Below are positions 9,165-17,293 of a DNA stretch of 64,000 nucleotides, one piece after another. How positions within the stretch are numbered: the stretch's first letter is position 1; each line of letters begins with the position of its first letter. The position numbers and the translations under genes were made by a program. This DNA comes from Streptomyces sp. NBC_01210 (GTDB lineage: Bacteria > Actinomycetota > Actinomycetes > Streptomycetales > Streptomycetaceae). The notes below the pieces were generated by a model, which was not told where the DNA came from, made no database searches, and saw nothing but the letters and a program-made list of their open reading frames with translations. Location of the stretch: assembly GCF_036010325.1 (NCBI RefSeq), contig NZ_CP108549.1, forward strand, positions 6,262,001 to 6,326,000. Reading direction: 5' to 3'.

Positions 9165-9987
9165 AGTCGCGGCAGGGCCCGTCGTGCACGGCCAGGGCGC
9201 TGCGCAGCCCGCGCAAATGCGCGGTTGTCAGCTGGAGCGGGGGCTCGTCCGGCTGATACGTGGTGCCACGCGGGTAGTCCACGTCCGCGGTGGTCGTCAT
9301 CTCTATGTGGCAGCCGAGGATGTGGGTCACCGGTGTCTTCTCGCAGAACGCCAGCAGGCGGTCGACGGTGGCGGTGAAGGCGGCGGCGTCCTTGACGTAC
9401 AGCCGGCCGGGATAGAGGGAGTCGCCGGTCAGCAGCAGACCGGTGTGCCGGTCGTGGAAGACAACGGCGGCCTCCTGGTGCCCTGGCCCTGGCAGCAGAT
9501 CCAGCACCCGCCCGCCGAGGTCCAGCTCTCCTTGGCCCTCCGGCCAGCCCTTGAACCCGAAGAAGTCCGTCACTTCTTTCAGCGAAGGACCGACGACCTC
9601 GGTCCGCGGGCGGTCCGCGAACTGGGCGTCGCCGGCGATGTGGTCACCGTGCCCATGGGTGTGAGCCACCACCAGTCCGTACTCCGCGCGCGGATTCCGG
9701 TCGAGCCACCCGTCGATCAGCGCGTCCACGGTCGCGCGCAGGGGGAAGTGCGCGGGGTCGGCCGTGGCACCGGTGTCCAGCAGCAGCGCCCGTTCGTTCC
9801 CGAACAGCAGGAAGAGAAACGGGGCTTCGAAGTGCACGGACTTGTTCTGCCGAAGGATCACGGTGTGCTCGGAGTACGCATGGACCTGTATCTCCGGCAG
9901 CGGGTCGTGCTTGGGCGACGGCCAGCCGGCATGCCACTGGACGTCGAGGCTGCCGGTCACGGGTGCGGCGGTACGGAAATCGATCAC
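9142..9987 (-). CDS. MBL-fold metallo-hydrolase
   Basis: 281 residues. The metal-binding signature is HTHGHGDHIAG near residues 109-119, with a further His in LPGPGHQEAA and Asp in LLLTGDSLYPG, giving the two-metal site of the metallo-beta-lactamase fold. No signal peptide is present, so it acts in the cytoplasm. The substrate is unknown. The start is a GTG without a clear Shine-Dalgarno, so the N-terminus is less certain than the fold. It diverges from the small HTH gene over a short region full of GTCAACC repeats. Confidence 0.87.
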   Translation of the reverse strand: MIDFRTAAPVTGSLDVQWHAGWPSPKHDPLPEIQVHAYSEHTVILRQNKSVHFEAPFLFLLFGNERALLLDTGATADPAHFPLRATVDALIDGWLDRNPRAEYGLVVAHTHGHGDHIAGDAQFADRPRTEVVGPSLKEVTDFFGFKGWPEGQGELDLGGRVLDLLPGPGHQEAAVVFHDRHTGLLLTGDSLYPGRLYVKDAAAFTATVDRLLAFCEKTPVTHILGCHIEMTTTADVDYPRGTTYQPDEPPLQLTTAHLRGLRSALAVHDGPCRDFIVVYEE

Positions 9988-10011
9988 GGGACCACGGTAC
10001 GACGGGGCGGC

Positions 10012-10054
10012 GTCAACCGGGGTTGACTGTGGATAACTGTCAATGCAGGTTGAC
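10012..10054. promoter_or_regulatory. Cluster of GTCAA(CC)/GGTTGAC repeats, candidate operator
   Basis: GTCAACC (10012-10018) and GGTTGAC (10021-10027) form a perfect 7-base inverted repeat. A second GTCAA (10039-10043) and GGTTGAC (10048-10054) follow. All four lie in the 71-base gap between the divergent MBL-fold and HTH genes. A regulator binding here could control both genes; the small HTH protein itself is a possible candidate. Confidence 0.5.
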
Positions 10055-10058
10055 AGCT

Positions 10059-10268
10059 ATGGCCGAAGCAACCGATCTCGCCGAGCGGGCGGGCGACCGC
10101 GACCCACGGGTCGGGCTGCGAGCCGTCGCCGCGCTGCGGCGGCTCCTTGAACAGCTCGAAGCCGTGCAGGTGCGCAGTGCCCGTAACCAGGGCTGGTCGT
10201 GGCAGGAGATCGCGGCCGAGCTGGGCGTCAGCCGGCAGGCCGTACACAAGAAGTACGGGAGGCAGTGA
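10059..10268 (+). CDS. Small helix-turn-helix protein
   Basis: 69 residues. The C-terminal half is a clear helix-turn-helix (WSWQEIAAELGVSRQAVHKKYG), preceded by a charged helix. It is too short to hold an effector domain. It overlaps the next gene by one base (TGATG), so it is co-translated with the Clp-N protein. It is likely a regulator or adaptor for that protein or for its own promoter repeats. The ATG at 10059 begins the conserved part; upstream codons are open but lie in the repeat cluster. Confidence 0.78.
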   Translation: MAEATDLAERAGDRDPRVGLRAVAALRRLLEQLEAVQVRSARNQGWSWQEIAAELGVSRQAVHKKYGRQ

Positions 10269-10843
10269 TGTTCGAGCGTTTCACCGAAGACGCCCGGGAT
10301 GTCGTGACGGGCTCCGCGGAACACTCGGAGCGGGCGGGCGAGGACTCCATCACCGAGGAGCATGTGCTGCTGGCGATGCTCGACCAGGAGGGCACGCGGG
10401 CGGCGTTCGCGTTCGCGTCGCTCGGCATCACCGACCGCCGCGCGTCGGTCGAGCACGCGCTGGCGGAGGCGAGGCGGCGTGGGGGCCTGTCAAAGGCGGA
10501 CGAGGATGCGCTTGCGGGGCTCGGCATCGATGTGGCCGAGATCGTCTCGAAGGTCGAAGAGGTGGATGGGCAGGGCGCGTTGCAGGCGGGTGGGAAGCCG
10601 AGGCGGTGGTGGCCGGGGCGCCGTCCGTTCACCGCGGCGGCGAAGGGCGTGCTGGAGCGGTCACTCCGTATCGCGGTGGGCCGCGGCGACCGCTGCATCG
10701 GCGGCGAGCACCTGCTGCTGGCGCTGGTGGCGCGGCCGGGCGTGGTGGCGGACGTGCTGGCGGAGCACGGGGCGACGTACGAGGCGGTGGAACGGGCGAT
10801 GTTCGGCGGCGGCGGCGGCGGTGGCTCGGCGAAGGCGGGGTGA
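10268..10843 (+). CDS. Clp N-terminal-domain protein (ClpC/ClpA N-domain without ATPase)
   Basis: 191 residues. Two copies of the Clp N repeat are visible: FERFTEDARDVV with EEHVLLAML (about 2-50), and FTAAAKGVLERSL with GGEHLLLALV (about 120-160). A basic linker (KPRRWWPGRR) separates them. There is no AAA+ module, so it cannot unfold proteins. Stand-alone Clp-N proteins are thought to bind substrates or adaptors in competition with the Clp ATPases. It is coupled to the upstream HTH gene. A GGGAGGCAG stretch precedes the ATG. Confidence 0.85.
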   Translation: MFERFTEDARDVVTGSAEHSERAGEDSITEEHVLLAMLDQEGTRAAFAFASLGITDRRASVEHALAEARRRGGLSKADEDALAGLGIDVAEIVSKVEEVDGQGALQAGGKPRRWWPGRRPFTAAAKGVLERSLRIAVGRGDRCIGGEHLLLALVARPGVVADVLAEHGATYEAVERAMFGGGGGGGSAKAG

Positions 10844-11491
10844 GGTGTGCGGGGCGTGGTGTTTCCCCCACCCCGCCCCTTCCCGAAACCGGGGGCGGTG
10901 CCCCACGGGCCCCCTGGGCGGGAGGGGTACGTGGGGGCCGACGCCCCCACAATCCCGGAGCGGCAGCTTGGCGTCGCAGACACGGGGCAGTACCTCAACA
11001 AGGCGCGGCATCTTCACGTCGAGGCCGCAGGCAAGGGGCCCCACCCGAGTAGGGGGGCGTTGGAGCCGAGGCCCCTACACCCCGGAGCGGCAGCTTCGCG
11101 CCGCAGAACACAAACGCGAGGCATTGCCCCCCGGGACCGGCGACCTCGCGCCGCGAACCCGGGGGTACTTACCCCGACGGGCGCCCGACGGGTGCCGGAC
11201 CTGTCCCTGGCAGGGGGCGCGCGTCGTGTTCTGGACGTAAAAGCGTCGCACCTCGCGCGAAGCGCGGTGATCACGCGGCGGAGCCGCATATCGGATGCAG
11301 CGCAGTACCGGACACGAGCCCCGGAGCGGACCCCGGACGGCCACCGACACGAGACCGGGCCCGCCCATGCTTCCAGGGCACGCCCCCGGAGCCCCCGTGA
11401 CCTCAAGCGTCCGGGCCCCGCGCCCCGCGGAGGCCGGGCGCGCCCACGCACCCATGCCCCGCACCCCCCAGGGACCCGGCGCCCCCGTTGC
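10844..11491. repeat. Noncoding region of GC-rich hairpins and a repeated 16-base core
   Basis: 648 bases without a believable gene; the long open frames are arginine/proline-rich readings of GC-rich DNA. Two hairpins, GTGGGGGC/GCCCCCAC (10931-10950) and GTAGGGG/CCCCTAC (11049-11078), are each followed by the same core, CCCGGAGCGGCAGCTT (10954-10969 and 11081-11096). This modular structure looks like a dispersed intergenic repeat expanded here. Confidence 0.55.
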
Positions 11492-12532
11492 TCAGGCGCC
11501 CGGTTTGCGCAGAAGCGCTCCGATGTGGGCCGCCGCCGTTGACAGGTGGCGGCGGGTCTCGCCCAGTTGGGACTCCGTCACCCCGTGGTCCCGCGCCGCA
11601 TCCCTGATGTCGTCCCGGAAGCGGTCCAGCAGCCGGTCGAGGTCGCGTGCCGGGTCGCCCGAGTCCGTCGTGTCCCTCGCCCACTCCGGCGCCGCGTCCG
11701 CGCCGGCGTCAGCACCAGCACCAGTACCAGTACCAGTACCAGTACCAGTACCAGCGTCAACGTCCGCGTTCGACGGTTCCGGCTTGGTGAACGGCGGCCA
11801 GGCCGTCCCCCGTGCCAGGCCCCCGAGCTGCGTGCTGAGCTCCGACAGCCCCTCCCGTACCCCCGTCGGCCAGTCGCCCCGCGCAAAGTGGTCCTGCACC
11901 TGGTCCTGGACCTGCTTGGCGATGCGCTGCATCTCCTGGCGGGCCGCGTCCTGGGCCTCCTTGGCCTGCCGGCGCGCCTGCTGTGCGTCCTCGCGGGCCC
12001 GGCGCGACTCGTCCTTCGCGCGGCGCGCCTGCTCCTTCCACTCCTGCTTGGCGCGGCGCAGCTCCTCCTTCGCCGCCCGCCACGACTCCTTGTCGCCGAA
12101 GGCGGACTCCCAGTCGGCCCGTTCCTTCGCGCTGCCGGGCGCGTGCCGTGTCTCCGTCGCCGCCGCGCGCATCTCGCTGCGCAGCTTGCCCGCCGCGCCG
12201 CGCACGTCGTCACGGATCTCCGCGGCCAGTTCGGAGACGGACTCGCGGATCTCCAGCTCGAGGTCGGCCAGCTCGCCGCTGCGCCCGGCCAGTTCCTCGC
12301 GGCCCGCGTCGGTGATCGAGTAGACCTTGCGGCCGCCCTCGGTGGCGTGGGTGACCAGCCCCTCGGCCTCCAGCTTGGCGAGCCGCGGGTAGACGGTGCC
12401 GGCGCTCGGCGCGTACAGGCCCTGGAAGCGCTCCTCCAGCAGGCGGATCACCTCGTACCCGTGGCGCGGGGCCTCGTCCAGGAGCTTCAGCAGATACAGG
12501 CGCAGTCGGCCATGGGCAAAGACGGGCGGCAT
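11492..12532 (-). CDS. PadR-family transcriptional regulator with long coiled-coil extension
   Basis: 346 residues, about twice or more the usual PadR length. The winged helix is at the N-terminus (LLKLLDEAPRHGYEVIRLLEE, then AGTVYPRLAKLEAEGLV). A very charged, Arg/Glu/Lys/Ala-rich helical region (about 90-230) is likely a coiled coil. It is followed by a Gly-Thr repeat and a final helical segment with DLDRLLDRFRDDIRDAARD. It starts one base after the stop of the DUF4097 gene, so the two form an operon. The PadR protein probably represses that operon through the site near 13419-13452. Confidence 0.88.
   Translation of the reverse strand: MPPVFAHGRLRLYLLKLLDEAPRHGYEVIRLLEERFQGLYAPSAGTVYPRLAKLEAEGLVTHATEGGRKVYSITDAGREELAGRSGELADLELEIRESVSELAAEIRDDVRGAAGKLRSEMRAAATETRHAPGSAKERADWESAFGDKESWRAAKEELRRAKQEWKEQARRAKDESRRAREDAQQARRQAKEAQDAARQEMQRIAKQVQDQVQDHFARGDWPTGVREGLSELSTQLGGLARGTAWPPFTKPEPSNADVDAGTGTGTGTGTGAGADAGADAAPEWARDTTDSGDPARDLDRLLDRFRDDIRDAARDHGVTESQLGETRRHLSTAAAHIGALLRKPGA
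11713..11754. repeat. Hexanucleotide tandem repeat inside the PadR gene
   Basis: Two CACCAG units followed by five TACCAG units on the + strand. In the PadR frame on the minus strand they encode an alternating Gly-Thr tract. The unit is a multiple of three, so copy-number change would alter linker length without breaking the frame. Confidence 0.9.
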
Positions 12533-12533
12533 G

Positions 12534-13385
12534 TCAGAGCACCTTTCCGGTGGGGGCTGCGTCGTACGGTTCGTCCTCCGCGGGCGGTCGGCGGAGCAGC
12601 GCGATGGAACCGGAGACCGTCGTCGCCCTGAGCGTCCCCGTGCCCGCGCCCAGCGTGCCGGTGATCTTCTTCGCGCCCCACTGGCCGCTGACCCGCAGGT
12701 TGTCGAAGGCGTTGGAGACCGCGCCGCTCGCGGTGTTCGCCTCGACCTGTGCGTCCGTGGGGTGCGGCAGGCGGATCGCGACCTCGCCGGAGACGGTGGT
12801 CAGCCGGATGTCCGTCGGCTTCCCGGCCGGGTCGAGGTCTATGACCATGTCGCCGCTGACGGACTCGGCCCGTACGGAGGAGCCCGCGCCCGCGATCACG
12901 GTCAGATCGCCGGAGACCGAGTTGTAGCGGAGGTCGCCGGTGACGGACTGAGCCTCCAGGTTTCCGGAGACGGATTCGGCACGGACCGCGCCCGAGACCC
13001 CGACGAGGGTGGTGTCGCCGCTGACGCCGCGTATCGCGGTGGGCCCCTGGATGCCGGAGACAACGGCCGCGGCGCCGACGACGCCGACCTCGACGGCCGA
13101 GCCGGACGGGACGGCGAGGGAGACCACGGCGCTGCGGTGCCAGCCCTTGCGGTCGAGCCACTTGAGGAAGCCCTTCCAGGGCAGGTCCTCGTACGCGACG
13201 GTGAGGGTGGAGCCCTGCTGGGTGACGATCAGCGGGGGTCCTTCGACCTGGGAGATCTCCAGGCGGGCGGAACCTTCTTCCGTGCCCACGACGTTGACCG
13301 TTCCGTTGACGATACGCACGTTGAGTGCCGTCACCGGGTCGTCGAAGGTGAGCTTCTTCGGCTCTGCAACGGACCACTCGGACAT
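12534..13385 (-). CDS. DUF4097-family beta-strand repeat protein
   Basis: 283 residues. From about residue 90 onward it has repeated short strands with the motif SGD or SGN preceded by SV (for example GVSGDTTLVGVSGAVRAESV), typical of the DUF4097 right-handed beta-repeat fold. There is no signal peptide or membrane span. The function is unknown, although the gene is commonly found beside PadR regulators. A GGGAGG sits upstream of the ATG. It is the first gene of the PadR operon. Confidence 0.88.
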   Translation of the reverse strand: MSEWSVAEPKKLTFDDPVTALNVRIVNGTVNVVGTEEGSARLEISQVEGPPLIVTQQGSTLTVAYEDLPWKGFLKWLDRKGWHRSAVVSLAVPSGSAVEVGVVGAAAVVSGIQGPTAIRGVSGDTTLVGVSGAVRAESVSGNLEAQSVTGDLRYNSVSGDLTVIAGAGSSVRAESVSGDMVIDLDPAGKPTDIRLTTVSGEVAIRLPHPTDAQVEANTASGAVSNAFDNLRVSGQWGAKKITGTLGAGTGTLRATTVSGSIALLRRPPAEDEPYDAAPTGKVL

Positions 13386-13418
13386 GGTGCGACCTCCCTG
13401 GGCCGGCCGTGACGCAAC

Positions 13419-13452
13419 ATATCGCGTCTCTTGCTGAACACGATATATCGCG
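13419..13452. promoter_or_regulatory. Candidate PadR operator
   Basis: ATATCGCG occurs twice, at 13419-13426 and 13445-13452. The second copy is part of the 10-base palindrome CGATATATCG (13441-13450). The AT-rich site stands out in GC-rich DNA and lies 34-67 bases before the DUF4097 start, where a self-regulating PadR protein would bind. Confidence 0.5.
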
Positions 13453-13489
13453 GTTGGGCTGTGTCAAGTGTCGGGGTGGCCCCTCGGGT

Positions 13490-13553
13490 CGCCATTGAGT
13501 GCCATCGGGCGCCATATGAGCCCGATTGGGCGCCATATAGGGGCAAATTGCCC
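13490..13553. promoter_or_regulatory. Helically phased CGCCAT repeats and a short palindrome before the 13567 gene
   Basis: CGCCAT occurs at 13490, 13510 and 13531, about two helical turns apart; the last two are part of an 11-base direct repeat, GGGCGCCATAT. They are followed by GGGCAA-A-TTGCCC at 13541-13553. The cluster ends 13 bases before the ATG and may be a binding site for a regulator of this gene. Confidence 0.4.
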
Positions 13554-13566
13554 TAGCGTATGGGTC

Positions 13567-14376
13567 ATGGACGCGACACCCGTGGGAGCGCTGCTGCTGT
13601 GCCGGGCGGCACCCGCCGCCGTACGCCACCCGGCCCATCTACTGCGCGAGCGGCAGCTCCTCGTCGCGGCCGGCGACGAGTGGAGCGTGCTGGTTCCGGA
13701 GGGCAAGCCGTGGCTGGACGGCGGCGAACCGGTGGACCGAGTGCTGGCGGGCTGGGCCGCGGCGCTCGCCGTCGGTGCGAACTGGCCGGTGCTCGCGCTG
13801 TGGTGGGACGGCGACCGGGCCGGGTTCACGCTGGCGTCCGGATTCCGCCGGCCGGTCGGGTACGTGTGGCTGGCGGACGGCAGGCCGGTCGGCGAGGACG
13901 AGGCGATGCGGACGTTCGCGGCGCGGCTCGGCCTCGATCCGGTGCTGGACCTGCAGGCGCTCGAGCCGCTCACGCTGCCCGACCCGGAGGCGGACGCGCG
14001 GGCCCGGCTGCTGGGCCTGATCGCGGTCCTGGCCCGGTCGGGCCTGGCCCTGCCGACGGGCATCGGCCCGGGCGAACCGGCCGACCGGCTGCGGTCGGTC
14101 GCGCGTGCGCAGGGCGCCGAGACAGTGGAGTGGTCGGGCTGGCGCGATGCGGTACGGGCGGAACTGGACGCGGTGGAGGAGGGCCCGCTGGGCCCCTGGC
14201 TCCGTGGCCCGAAGGCTCGTGTCCTGGGCGCGGCCCAGCTGGCGGCGGGGGCACCGCTGGCGGCGTGGGGGCTGCGGCGGCGCAGCGGGGGGTGGGTGGT
14301 CGCGGGGGTGGTGCTGATGGGGCACGGGGTGCTGGGGCTGGCGTACGACCGGATGAGAGGCCGCGGGGGTGGCTGA
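13567..14376 (+). CDS. Hypothetical protein with C-terminal hydrophobic segments
   Basis: 269 residues and not recognised as a named family. The first 200 residues are soluble and Trp-rich (EWSVLVPEGKPWL, WPVLALWWDGD, GYVWLADG). The C-terminus has one or two hydrophobic stretches (ARVLGAAQLAAGAPLAAWGL and GGWVVAGVVLMGHGVLGLAY) that could anchor it in the membrane. The ATG follows a phased repeat cluster. It diverges from the PadR/DUF4097 operon. No function is proposed. Confidence 0.7.
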   Translation: MDATPVGALLLCRAAPAAVRHPAHLLRERQLLVAAGDEWSVLVPEGKPWLDGGEPVDRVLAGWAAALAVGANWPVLALWWDGDRAGFTLASGFRRPVGYVWLADGRPVGEDEAMRTFAARLGLDPVLDLQALEPLTLPDPEADARARLLGLIAVLARSGLALPTGIGPGEPADRLRSVARAQGAETVEWSGWRDAVRAELDAVEEGPLGPWLRGPKARVLGAAQLAAGAPLAAWGLRRRSGGWVVAGVVLMGHGVLGLAYDRMRGRGGG

Positions 14377-14414
14377 GGCAGCAGGCTGCCCCGGTACCGG
14401 AACCCGCCGCCCGG

Positions 14415-14597
14415 CTACTCGTCCTCGTCCTCGTCGTCCAGCCGCGCCAGCCACGTGGCCAGGCGTTCCACCGGGACCTCGAAGTCCGGATTGAGGTCCA
14501 CAAACGTACGCAGCTGTTCGGCGAGCCACTCGAAAGTGACCTCCTCCTCGCCGCGTCGCTTCTCCAGCTCCTCGATGCCGCGATCGGTGAAGTACAA
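14415..14597 (-). CDS. DUF6104-like small acidic protein
   Basis: 60 residues, starting MYFTDRGIEELEKRRGEEEV and ending in an acidic run of Asp and Glu. The sequence is like a short Streptomyces family that I recall as DUF6104, with no known function. The start codon is TTG, supported by AGGAGC 7 bases upstream. The helical prediction and acidic tail suggest a small binding protein. Confidence 0.75.
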   Translation of the reverse strand: MYFTDRGIEELEKRRGEEEVTFEWLAEQLRTFVDLNPDFEVPVERLATWLARLDDEDEDE

Positions 14598-14752
14598 GAC
14601 ATGCTCCTGGTGCGTACGGGATCTACCTCTTCAGACTACGGCGACTTCCGACTCTCCCTTGCAACCGCGCAGGCCAGTAAGGTCGTCGCCATTCCTGCAG
14701 AACCCAAATGCGGTATCGCAGGGACGAGTTGGCCGTGGAGACGGGGGGAACC

Positions 14753-15187
14753 GTGAACGGACGCGTCCAGCAGATCGAATTACCCGGGGGAGCCGTAGTG
14801 CTCGCCAGGCTGTCCACGGCCGGCGCTGGCGGATACGGCGAGGACGACGAGGACGTCGGCTTCGTCGAGAACGTGACCGCCAAGGTCCAGCAGCTCGACC
14901 GGCTGATCACCGAGGTGGGCGCCTCCGTCCTCGAGGCCGCGGCCGCCGCCAAGCCGGACGAGGCCAGCGTCACCTTCGGTGTCGAGCTCACCGCCAAGTC
15001 CGGGGTTGCCCTCGCCGTACTCGCCGCGGGGGAGGCCAAAGCATCCGTCCAGGTCACCCTCACCTGGAAGCTGAAAGATCAGCCGGCCCAGGACCCGGCC
15101 CCGGATCCGGCCCCGGACACAGCCCCGGATCCCGCCCAGGATCCTGCCCCGGACACAGCCCCCACCTCGGGCAGCAGCACCTCATGA
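14753..15187 (+). CDS. Trypco1-like (trypsin co-occurring domain) protein
   Basis: About 144 residues. The core (1-105) contains ARLSTAGAGG, the central helix KVQQLDRLITEVGASVLEAA, and the strands EASVTFGVELTAKSGVALAVL and KASVQVTLTWKL. This matches the small CU044_2847/Trypco1 domain found next to trypsin-like proteases in actinobacteria. The C-terminal tail is a Pro-Ala-x-Asp repeat. GTG 14753 was chosen because GGGGG lies 5 bases upstream; ATG 14708 is an alternative. Codon 10 is TTA (14780-14782), implying dependence on BldA. The stop overlaps the protease start as ATGA. It is probably a substrate or binding partner of the protease. Confidence 0.8.
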   Translation: MNGRVQQIELPGGAVVLARLSTAGAGGYGEDDEDVGFVENVTAKVQQLDRLITEVGASVLEAAAAAKPDEASVTFGVELTAKSGVALAVLAAGEAKASVQVTLTWKLKDQPAQDPAPDPAPDTAPDPAQDPAPDTAPTSGSSTS

Positions 15188-17187
15188 GCGATTCCGACTC
15201 CTTCATCGACGCCCTGACCCGCGCCGCCACCGTCCACTTCACGCCCGCGCGGCAAGGGCCGGACACCGCCGCCATGTGGGGCAGCGGCTTCTTCGTAGCG
15301 CCCGGCTGGGTGTTGACCTGCGCACACGTCCTCGCGCCCCATCTCAAGGGCGACCAGGCACGCGTCTTCCACCTCCGTGGCAGCGAAGTGAACGGCGGCG
15401 AGCCCCTCGAGGCGCAGCTCTCCTGCTGGCTGCTCGACGGCGAGCCGCGTGCCGAGCAGCGGGTGCCCGTCGAGCAGGATCTCGCCCTGGTGCAGCTCGT
15501 CGAGCCCGATGTCGAGCACGAATGTGTATGGCTCACCGACCGCACCGAGTACCCCGGCGGCCGCGGCATGGTCCAGGGCTACCGGCCCGAGCAACAGGAG
15601 GACGGAGCCGAGAAGCGCGCCGTGCGATGGAAGGCCACCGCCAGGATCAACGGCTTCGACGACGACTACGGGATGCGATTCCGGCCAGAGGCGGAGTTCC
15701 CCAGGGGCGGCTCGGGCTCCCCGGTCGTCGACGCCCATACCGGCGCCGTCGTCGGCATCCTCAAGTCCCGGCGCGTCGGCAGGGACGGCGGCATGGCCAT
15801 CGCCGCCACCGCCCTGCGCCGGTTCGGCCCCGCGTACCAGCTCGTCATGGCCGCGCACGACCGCTGGCACGGCCAGTCCCCGAAGGTCACCGGGCACAAC
15901 TGGATCGAGCGCCAGGACCAGCTCCCCGGCGCCGGCGTGCACACCAGCGGCGAACAGTGGAGCCCCGTGGACCGGCGCGAGGCACTGAGCCTGCTCGCCG
16001 GCGTACACCCGCCCGCCGGTATCCGCCCCGTCGCCGAGCTTGCCAAGAAGGCCCGCGGCGGCGTCGCCCCGCCGCCCGGGCAGCTGCTGCCCCGCATCTG
16101 GCGCGACGGACACGGCCTGCTGTACGAGGCGGGGCAGCCCGTCGCCGCCATCGCCGCGCTGCACTACCTCCAGCTGGTGGTGGAGTACGAGCGCAGCCGA
16201 GGCGCCGAAGCCGCGCCGCTCGCCGACTGGGTGGCCCGGCGGCTTCAGGAAGTGCCCCGGATCGTGCACACCGTGGTGACCCAGGCGACGCTGCCGCCCG
16301 GACTCGTACACCCGCGCACCGCCGACGGCCAGGACCGGATCGTCGTCCGCTATCCGCGGCCCGGCGACGGGTCCGCCGTCGTCATCGTCGAGCTGGAGCC
16401 GGTCTGCGACGCCCGGCCCGCCCGCTTCTACTGGCGGATCCGGGTCGACGACGGCCATGACGTCAACGAGCCGCTGCACGAGGAGCACACGGGCGAAGGC
16501 GTCCCGCCGGAGCAGATCGTCCAGAAGCTGCGCGGCCCGCTGGACGAGGTCTTCGCCTCGGTCGATTCGCCCGGTGCCCCGGCTCCGCTCGAAGTCGCCC
16601 TGCCCGCGGACCATTTCGACACCGCCGTGCACCGTTGGCAGCTCACCGAGATGGCCCGGCTGCACCATCCGGCGTATGTCGGCGTACGACGGATGGTGGT
16701 GCTGCGCGACCTCGCGAGACGAGGAGAACCGGACACCGTTTGGCTGCGCCGCTGGGAGGGGATGCTGGCCGCCGAGGCGCTCACCGCCTGCCGCACTCCG
16801 CCGCAGCGCCAGGTCCCCCGGCCCCGCCACTTCGAGGAAATGCCGCCGTCCGCCGTACCCGTCCTGTGCCGGCCCGCAGGCAGGGGCGTCGGACGGAGAG
16901 CCATCGGCATGGCACTGCAGGCCGGACACGGCATCGCCCTGTGGCACACCGACGGCCATCCCGACCACGGCTGTACGGAGTTCTGCGAGGACGTGCACCA
17001 GGGCGCGGCCGTACTGCTCGCACAGACCGCGGGCGCGATTGAGCTTCCCGACCGGCTGCGCCGTATCCGGGACGACATCAGCGGATCGAGGAACAGCACA
17101 CACTGGGCCGAGGGGGTGTCCATGCTCTACGACGACCCGAGCCGCCCGCTGCCCGCCGACGACAGCGGACCGGTGGACTCCCCATGA
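15184..17187 (+). CDS. Trypsin-like serine protease fused to a VMAP-C-like domain
   Basis: 667 residues. The N-terminal trypsin fold has His48 in WVLTCAHV, Asp99 in QDLALVQL and Ser179 in RGGSGSPVVD, so the catalytic triad is intact. There is no signal peptide, which implies a cytoplasmic protease. A middle helical region (about 260-350) follows. The C-terminal half (about 370-667), with IVELEPVCDARPARFYW and a final GVSMLYDDPSRPLP, matches the VMAP-C domain of vWA-MoxR-associated proteins. In those systems this protein is the proposed effector or sensor partner of the MoxR ATPase and vWA protein encoded next. It is coupled to Trypco1 by an ATGA overlap. Confidence 0.85.
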   Translation: MSDSDSFIDALTRAATVHFTPARQGPDTAAMWGSGFFVAPGWVLTCAHVLAPHLKGDQARVFHLRGSEVNGGEPLEAQLSCWLLDGEPRAEQRVPVEQDLALVQLVEPDVEHECVWLTDRTEYPGGRGMVQGYRPEQQEDGAEKRAVRWKATARINGFDDDYGMRFRPEAEFPRGGSGSPVVDAHTGAVVGILKSRRVGRDGGMAIAATALRRFGPAYQLVMAAHDRWHGQSPKVTGHNWIERQDQLPGAGVHTSGEQWSPVDRREALSLLAGVHPPAGIRPVAELAKKARGGVAPPPGQLLPRIWRDGHGLLYEAGQPVAAIAALHYLQLVVEYERSRGAEAAPLADWVARRLQEVPRIVHTVVTQATLPPGLVHPRTADGQDRIVVRYPRPGDGSAVVIVELEPVCDARPARFYWRIRVDDGHDVNEPLHEEHTGEGVPPEQIVQKLRGPLDEVFASVDSPGAPAPLEVALPADHFDTAVHRWQLTEMARLHHPAYVGVRRMVVLRDLARRGEPDTVWLRRWEGMLAAEALTACRTPPQRQVPRPRHFEEMPPSAVPVLCRPAGRGVGRRAIGMALQAGHGIALWHTDGHPDHGCTEFCEDVHQGAAVLLAQTAGAIELPDRLRRIRDDISGSRNSTHWAEGVSMLYDDPSRPLPADDSGPVDSP

Positions 17188-17293
17188 GGAGCCGCCGCCG
17201 AGCAATGGAACGAGCAATGGGACGGCAGGGCGGTGGGTACGTAACGGACGTGGTCCGCCACGGGTCCCACCGACCGCCGACAAGGAGCGAGCG

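Noticed and set aside
10850..11540. Open frames of 100-290 codons in the hairpin region
   Set aside because: Translations are Arg/Pro/Gly-rich without domains, overlap in several frames and lack ribosome binding sites.
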